9,429 nt of DNA, taken from positions 1 to 9,429 of the forward strand of contig JACQCN010000332.1 of the NCBI GenBank assembly GCA_016201575.1, written 5' to 3'. This stretch comes from Candidatus Rokuibacteriota bacterium. Its GTDB lineage: Bacteria; Methylomirabilota; Methylomirabilia; Rokubacteriales; CSP1-6. Under the pieces are notes generated by a model. The model had not been told where the DNA came from. It was given only the letters and a program-made list of their open reading frames with translations, and searched no databases. Numbering within the stretch: position 1 is the stretch's first letter; each line of letters starts with the position of its first letter. The position numbers were made by a program, and so were the translations under genes. Below, in pieces: positions 6,058 through 9,429 of the stretch.

Positions 6058-7254
6058 TTAGCGCCGTCCCCCTTCCTTCAGCTCGATCCATTGGCTCATC
6101 TTCGTCCACTTGCCGTTCTTCACCATGACCAGACGGCCCACCCGGCTCATCCCGCGGCGATTGTCGCCGCCGTAGCTGTACTTGAGGCCCCAGCCGGGGT
6201 CCCAATCTTTGATGGATTCGATCGACTTGAGCAGGGAATCGCGCGTGAGGTTTCGCCCCGTGCGTTGCAGGGCTTCGACGAACAGGGCGGCCTTCTGATA
6301 CCCGTACAAGTTGGTGGTGTCCGGCGGCAGCCCGGGAAAATACTTCTTCATGTCGGCCCGGTAGAGATCCAGGAAGGGGCCGGGATCTGTGGGCAGCGGA
6401 TACACCTCCACACCGATGAGCCCCTCGACGTGCTTGCCGCCCAGTTCGATCGTCTTGTTCACCACGATGGGCCCGGGGCCGATGAACTGGGGATAGTACC
6501 CGATGGCGTGGCATTGTTCCGCCAGCCGCGGCGGCTCGCGATACACCGCCTGCACGATGACGGCCTCCGCCCCAGACTCTTTGAGCTTCGCGGCCTGCGA
6601 GCTGAAGTCGATGTCGGCGCGCTTGTAGTCGACTTCCGCCACGTACGCGAGCTCATACTGTTTCAGGCGGGCCTTCCCCGCCAGGTGCCCGTCGAGGCCG
6701 TACTCATCGTCCTGGTAGAAGCTGGCGATCTTCTTGATCTTCCGCTCGTTCACCAGGTAATCGATGATCAGCCAGGTCTGGTCGGCATAGCTGGCGAGAT
6801 CGCCGACATGCCACTTCCCCGAGGTGGTCCACATGCTGGCCAGGGTGGCCGGGAAGATGTTAGGGACCTGTTTCTCTTCCAAGTACTCCTTGATCGCTTT
6901 GGTCGTCGGCGTCCCCAGGTGCCCCATCATGACGAACACCTTGTCGCGTTCCACGAGGCGCTTCGCATTGGTCACGGCCTTGGGGGGTTGATACACGTGG
7001 TCGTAGGCGATCAGCTTGATCTTGCGGCCGTGGACGCCTCCCGCGTCGTTCACCCGATCGAAAACGGCCTCCATGCCGGCCTTGATATTGACACCCCAGT
7101 TGGCCACGGCGCCCGTCAGGTCCATGCCAGCGCCGATGATCACTTCCTTGTCCGTGACGCCGTCTTCCGCCCAGGTCGGCGCGCCCCCGTTCAGGACGAC
7201 GAGGAGGCCGATGAGGCCGGCCAGAGCTCCGGCGCTGCTGAGAAGTCGTTTCAT
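6058..7254 (-). CDS. livK: Periplasmic substrate-binding protein of a HAAT ABC transporter (operon 2)
   Basis: This is a 398-residue secreted binding protein (type I periplasmic-binding fold, LivK/Peripla_BP_6 family) that captures the substrate and delivers it to LivH-LivM. Residues 1-29 are a signal peptide: MKR, a hydrophobic core LAGLIGLLVVL, then PTWA before ED, a good signal peptidase I site. No lipobox cysteine is seen. The mature start VTDKEVIIGAGMDLTGAVAN is the family's first beta-strand and loop. AGMEAVFDRVNDAGGVHGRK and the later GTPTTKAIKEYLEEKQVP and YGYQKAALFVEAL are likewise typical. GGAGG sits about 6 nt before the ATG, the best ribosome-binding site in the operon and consistent with high binding-protein output. 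It lies between livF (21 bp upstream) and livH. The ligand cannot be assigned: this branch includes binders of amino acids, amides and aromatic acids. Confidence 0.93.
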   Translation of the reverse strand: MKRLLSSAGALAGLIGLLVVLNGGAPTWAEDGVTDKEVIIGAGMDLTGAVANWGVNIKAGMEAVFDRVNDAGGVHGRKIKLIAYDHVYQPPKAVTNAKRLVERDKVFVMMGHLGTPTTKAIKEYLEEKQVPNIFPATLASMWTTSGKWHVGDLASYADQTWLIIDYLVNERKIKKIASFYQDDEYGLDGHLAGKARLKQYELAYVAEVDYKRADIDFSSQAAKLKESGAEAVIVQAVYREPPRLAEQCHAIGYYPQFIGPGPIVVNKTIELGGKHVEGLIGVEVYPLPTDPGPFLDLYRADMKKYFPGLPPDTTNLYGYQKAALFVEALQRTGRNLTRDSLLKSIESIKDWDPGWGLKYSYGGDNRRGMSRVGRLVMVKNGKWTKMSQWIELKEGGRR

Positions 7255-7275
7255 GTGACCCTCCTTTCGTGTGCG

Positions 7276-8031
7276 CTACCGATGCCCGAGGTACGCCCGG
7301 CGGACGTGGTCGTCTTGGAGGAGCTGCTGACTGTCGCCGGCGAGCGAGATCGTTCCCGTCTCCAGCACGTAGCCATAGTCGGCGACGGAAAGGGCCTTGT
7401 TGGCGTTTTGCTCGACGAGAAGGATGGTGGTCCCGCTTGCGTGGATCTCGCCTATGATCCCGAAGATCTCCTCCACGAGCATGGGCGCCAATCCCAGCGA
7501 GGGTTCGTCGAGGAGCATCAGCTTGGGTTGAGCCATCACCGCGCGCCCGATCGCCAGCATCTGCTGCTCCCCGCCGCTCAGCGTGCCCGCCAGTTGTGAC
7601 CGCCGTTCGGCGAGGATGGGGAAATGCGCCTGCACCCGTTCGAGACCTCGCTGGGTCTCCCGCTTGTCCGTGCGGATGTAGGCGCCCATTTTCAGATTCT
7701 CCAGGACGGTCAGCTCGGGGAAGAGCTCGCGGCCCTCGGGGACGTGGGAAATGCCCATGCGCACGATCTTCTCCGACGGGAGTCCATCGATCCGACGTCC
7801 CGCGAAGGCCACCGTTCCTCGCAAGGGCGGCACCAGACCGGAGATGGACTTCAAGGTCGTCGACTTGCCCGCGCCATTCGCGCCGAGGAGCGCGACGATG
7901 GAGCCCGCGGGCACCTTGAAGGAAATGCCCTTGAGCGCCTGAATGCCGCCATAGAAGGTTTCGATTCCATCGACGGTCAGTAACGACTGCCCCGGGGCGC
8001 CGTTCGTCCCCGGACTATCGCCTTTCGGCAC
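7276..8031 (-). CDS. livF: LivF-type branched-chain amino acid ABC transporter ATP-binding protein (operon 2)
   Basis: This is a 251-residue cytoplasmic ATPase. It has Walker A GANGAGKST at residues 50-58, the LivF helical-domain stretch GISHVPEGRELFPELTVLEN at 93-112, signature LSGGEQQ at 151-157, Walker B LMLLDEPSLG with D175/E176, and LLVEQNANKAL, with the LivF-type glutamine in place of the switch histidine. The start is GTG at 8031, with GGGGGAG about 7 nt before it. This gives a 15-residue polar extension ahead of the usual first strand SLLTVDGIETFYGG and makes the gene overlap the end of livG by 17 bp, so the two ATPases are probably translated in a coupled way. All catalytic motifs are intact. 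The livK ATG follows 21 bp after its stop. Confidence 0.95.
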   Translation of the reverse strand: MPKGDSPGTNGAPGQSLLTVDGIETFYGGIQALKGISFKVPAGSIVALLGANGAGKSTTLKSISGLVPPLRGTVAFAGRRIDGLPSEKIVRMGISHVPEGRELFPELTVLENLKMGAYIRTDKRETQRGLERVQAHFPILAERRSQLAGTLSGGEQQMLAIGRAVMAQPKLMLLDEPSLGLAPMLVEEIFGIIGEIHASGTTILLVEQNANKALSVADYGYVLETGTISLAGDSQQLLQDDHVRRAYLGHR

Positions 8032-8794
8032 CGCTGTTCTCCCCCAGGTAGGCCTTGACGACCTCCGGGTCGTTTTGCACGTCGCGGGGCGTGCCCTCGG
8101 CGATCTTGCGTCCGAAATTGAGCACCGTGATGGTGTCGGAGATGTTCATCATCAGACCCATGTCGTGTTCGACGAGCAGGACGGTCAGCTTGAACCGATC
8201 CCGAATTTTGAGGAGGAGTTGGGCGAGGACCTGCGTCTCCGAGGTGTTCAGTCCCGAAGCGGGCTCGTCGAGGAGCAGTAACTTGGGCTCCAATGCCAAG
8301 GCTCGCCCCAGCTCGAGGCGTTTTTGGGAGCCCAACGGGAGATTGCCGGCTGTCTGTCGCTGGATTCCCATGAGACCCAGGAATTCCATGAGCTCCTCGG
8401 CCTCGCCGCGGGCCATGCGCTCCTGCCGGCGCACGAGGCGGAGGGCGAGAGCCTCCGCCAGGATGCCGGTGCGCATCTGGCTGTGCTTCGCCACCAGGAT
8501 GTTGTCGAGAGCGCTCATGCTCCGGAAGAGTTGCACGTTCTGGAAGGTGCGCGCGATGCCGAGACGCGCGATTTGATCGGGCCGGAGGTGGGTGATCTCG
8601 CGCTCGCGAAAGCGGATGGTGCCGCCGGTGGGGCGATAGAAGCCCGTGACACAATTGAACGTGGTGGTCTTTCCGGCACCGTTGGGGCCGATCAGCCCAT
8701 GGATCTCTCCCTCGTGGAGGCTGAAGGTCACACCATCGACCGCCCGCACGCCGCCGAAGTTGAGGGCAAGCTGGTGCACGGAGAGATCGATCAC
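8015..8794 (-). CDS. livG: LivG-type branched-chain amino acid ABC transporter ATP-binding protein (operon 2)
   Basis: This is a 259-residue cytoplasmic ATPase and the first gene of the minus-strand operon. It has Walker [10 protein letters not shown] at residues 36-44, Q-loop region [11 protein letters not shown] at 80-90, signature [15 protein letters not shown] at 152-166 (the LivG form LPxGxQ), Walker [13 protein letters not shown] with D176/E177, and switch histidine in [11 protein letters not shown]. The C-terminal [20 protein letters not shown] and AYLGE are characteristic of LivG. The start is GTG at 8794 with a modest G-rich Shine-Dalgarno (GAGGG about 9 nt upstream), giving the usual short lead before [17 protein letters not shown]. 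The length is typical. Its last 17 bp overlap livF. Confidence 0.95.
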   Translation of the reverse strand: MIDLSVHQLALNFGGVRAVDGVTFSLHEGEIHGLIGPNGAGKTTTFNCVTGFYRPTGGTIRFREREITHLRPDQIARLGIARTFQNVQLFRSMSALDNILVAKHSQMRTGILAEALALRLVRRQERMARGEAEELMEFLGLMGIQRQTAGNLPLGSQKRLELGRALALEPKLLLLDEPASGLNTSETQVLAQLLLKIRDRFKLTVLLVEHDMGLMMNISDTITVLNFGRKIAEGTPRDVQNDPEVVKAYLGENSGAERR

Positions 8795-9030
8795 GAGGCC
8801 CCACCCTCTCTAGCTCAGGAGCCACGAGTCGGCCGGAGCGACCAAGGCACCCTACCCAAGAGGAACTTCAACGGGTCCAGAAATTGCGCGGAGCCTAAGT
8901 CGGATCGCCATCCTTGTCAAGGGACAAAACCGCACGTTACCTTAATGCCGGCCGCCTCACGGTCCCATGTGTCCGCGGTGATGCCAGCGTCTCGCAGCAG
9001 GTGCTCGCAGACCGTCGAGCGGCGGGCGGG
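8795..9030. other. Intergenic leader/promoter region between maoC-like gene and livG
   Basis: This 236-bp gap holds the candidate promoter at 8892-8920 and its leader. No riboswitch, tRNA or strong terminator is evident. The 37 codons after the MaoC stop remain open in the MaoC frame (8917-9030) with a fairly protein-like composition, including HLLRDAGITADTWDREAAG, but there is no start codon and no family I recognise. Confidence 0.4.
8892..8920 (-). promoter_or_regulatory. Candidate sigma70-type promoter for operon 2
   Basis: On the minus strand, a perfect -35 TTGACA (8915-8920) is followed, after exactly 17 bp, by TAGGCT (8892-8897), which matches three of six -10 bases including the first T, the A and the last T. 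It faces livG and would leave a leader of roughly 90 nt. A small inverted repeat TTGTC-N4-GACAA (8914-8927) overlaps the -35 and could be an operator. The -10 is weak, so the call is tentative. Confidence 0.45.
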
Positions 9031-9429
9031 TCACGCGGGAAGCTTTCCTTCGCCCAGCGTCGGGTGGTTCTTCTTGGGCACCAGCGCCGTGCGCCGGAAC
9101 GTCATGACGCGCTCGCCGCGCTGGTTGGTGACGCGCGTCTCGACGGTCACGGTGCCGCGGTCGCCGGCACTCGACTCGCGCAGCGCCAGGACGGTGGACT
9201 CGGCGTAGATCGTGTCGCCGATGAACGTGGGCGCGTCGTGGGTGATCTTCTCGATCTCGAGGTTGGCGATCGCCTTGCCGGAGATGTCGGCGACCGTCAT
9301 TCCGATGCCGATCGAGAAGACGAGCGGCCCGAGCACCAGCCGCTGCTTGTGCGGCGTGTGCGTCGCCGCGTAGTGCGCGTCGCTGTGCAGCGGGTGCTGG
9401 TTCATCGTCAGCAGCGCGAACCAGGTGCA
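9031..9429 (-). CDS. MaoC-family (R)-specific enoyl-CoA hydratase/dehydratase, 3' part
   Basis: The 132 C-terminal residues of a MaoC-like hot-dog-fold protein are visible; the 5' end lies beyond the window, because the frame continues through the edge (CTWFALLT before MNQHPLHSDAHYAA). These proteins hydrate or dehydrate acyl-CoA thioesters in the cytoplasm. Diagnostic stretches are FALLTMNQHPLHSDAHYA (the hydratase N/D-x-HPLH-x-D region containing the active site), IANLEIEKITHDAPTFIGDT followed by IYAES, and RVTNQRGERVMTFRRTALVP at the C-terminus. Met at 9405 is internal, not the start. The form resembles MaoC dehydratases found beside CoA-transferase or CoA-lyase genes, but no such partner is in the window. 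It is transcribed in the same direction as the Liv operon, 236 bp upstream of livG with its own intervening promoter candidate, so it is probably a separate unit. Confidence 0.9.
   Translation of the reverse strand, partial: CTWFALLTMNQHPLHSDAHYAATHTPHKQRLVLGPLVFSIGIGMTVADISGKAIANLEIEKITHDAPTFIGDTIYAESTVLALRESSAGDRGTVTVETRVTNQRGERVMTFRRTALVPKKNHPTLGEGKLPA

Noticed and set aside
5584..7599. 671-codon plus-strand open frame across livH, livK and livF
   Set aside because: It is antisense to three well-supported genes; its composition (His/Asp/Gly/Arg-rich, no domain) is that of a GC-rich shadow frame.
8324..9208. 294-codon plus-strand open frame spanning livG, the promoter region and maoC
   Set aside because: It is antisense to two recognised genes and changes character with each underlying gene; no coherent protein.

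Overview
The window is high-GC bacterial DNA and is almost entirely two complete or near-complete branched-chain amino acid type (LivFGHMK/HAAT family) ABC uptake systems arranged tail to tail. A plus-strand set (livH, a livM-livG fusion, livF) occupies about 128-3766. A minus-strand set (livG, livF, livK, livH, livM, in transcription order) runs from 8794 down to 4112. The right edge carries the 3' part of a minus-strand MaoC-type enoyl-CoA hydratase gene. The lipid-type signal peptide on the binding protein, strong third-position G/C and several unlinked Liv systems suit a Gram-negative soil or subsurface heterotroph. The flavour recalls uncultured lineages such as Candidatus Rokubacteria/Methylomirabilota, but this is inference from style and not a placement.

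Region by region. 1-127: tail of whatever lies upstream, then a two-hairpin GC-rich repeat. 128-3766: tightly packed permease, permease-ATPase and ATPase genes (4 bp gap, then a TGATG overlap). The livM and livG parts are joined in frame through a linker whose DNA is a second, inverted copy of the same two-hairpin repeat. A TGA in another frame overlaps the GTG that would normally start livG, so the fusion looks like the product of an indel, natural or artefactual. No binding-protein gene is visible for this set. 3767-4111: convergence zone holding a 71-codon minus-strand chimeric ORF. Its first 28 or so residues look like the N-terminus of a chromate transporter (ChrA), complete with a strong ribosome-binding site, and the rest looks like a slice of a class III adenylate/guanylate cyclase. 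A perfect 20-bp palindrome lies just downstream of the second operon. 4112-8794: the second Liv operon, visibly less GC-rich than the first. It has a perfect 13-bp hairpin between livK and livH and a good sigma70-type promoter candidate at 8892-8920. 8795-9030: leader and promoter region. 9031-9429: partial MaoC-family gene.

Together, the second operon encodes a full importer: periplasmic binding protein, two membrane permeases and two cytoplasmic ATPases. The first encodes the membrane and ATPase parts of another and would need a binding protein from upstream or elsewhere. Substrates cannot be read from sequence; HAAT systems take up branched-chain amino acids but also amides, urea and aromatic or other carboxylic compounds. 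I found no wholly new system. The points most worth a second look are the repeat-derived LivM-LivG linker, the ChrA/cyclase chimera at the junction between two compositionally different operons, and the hairpins.
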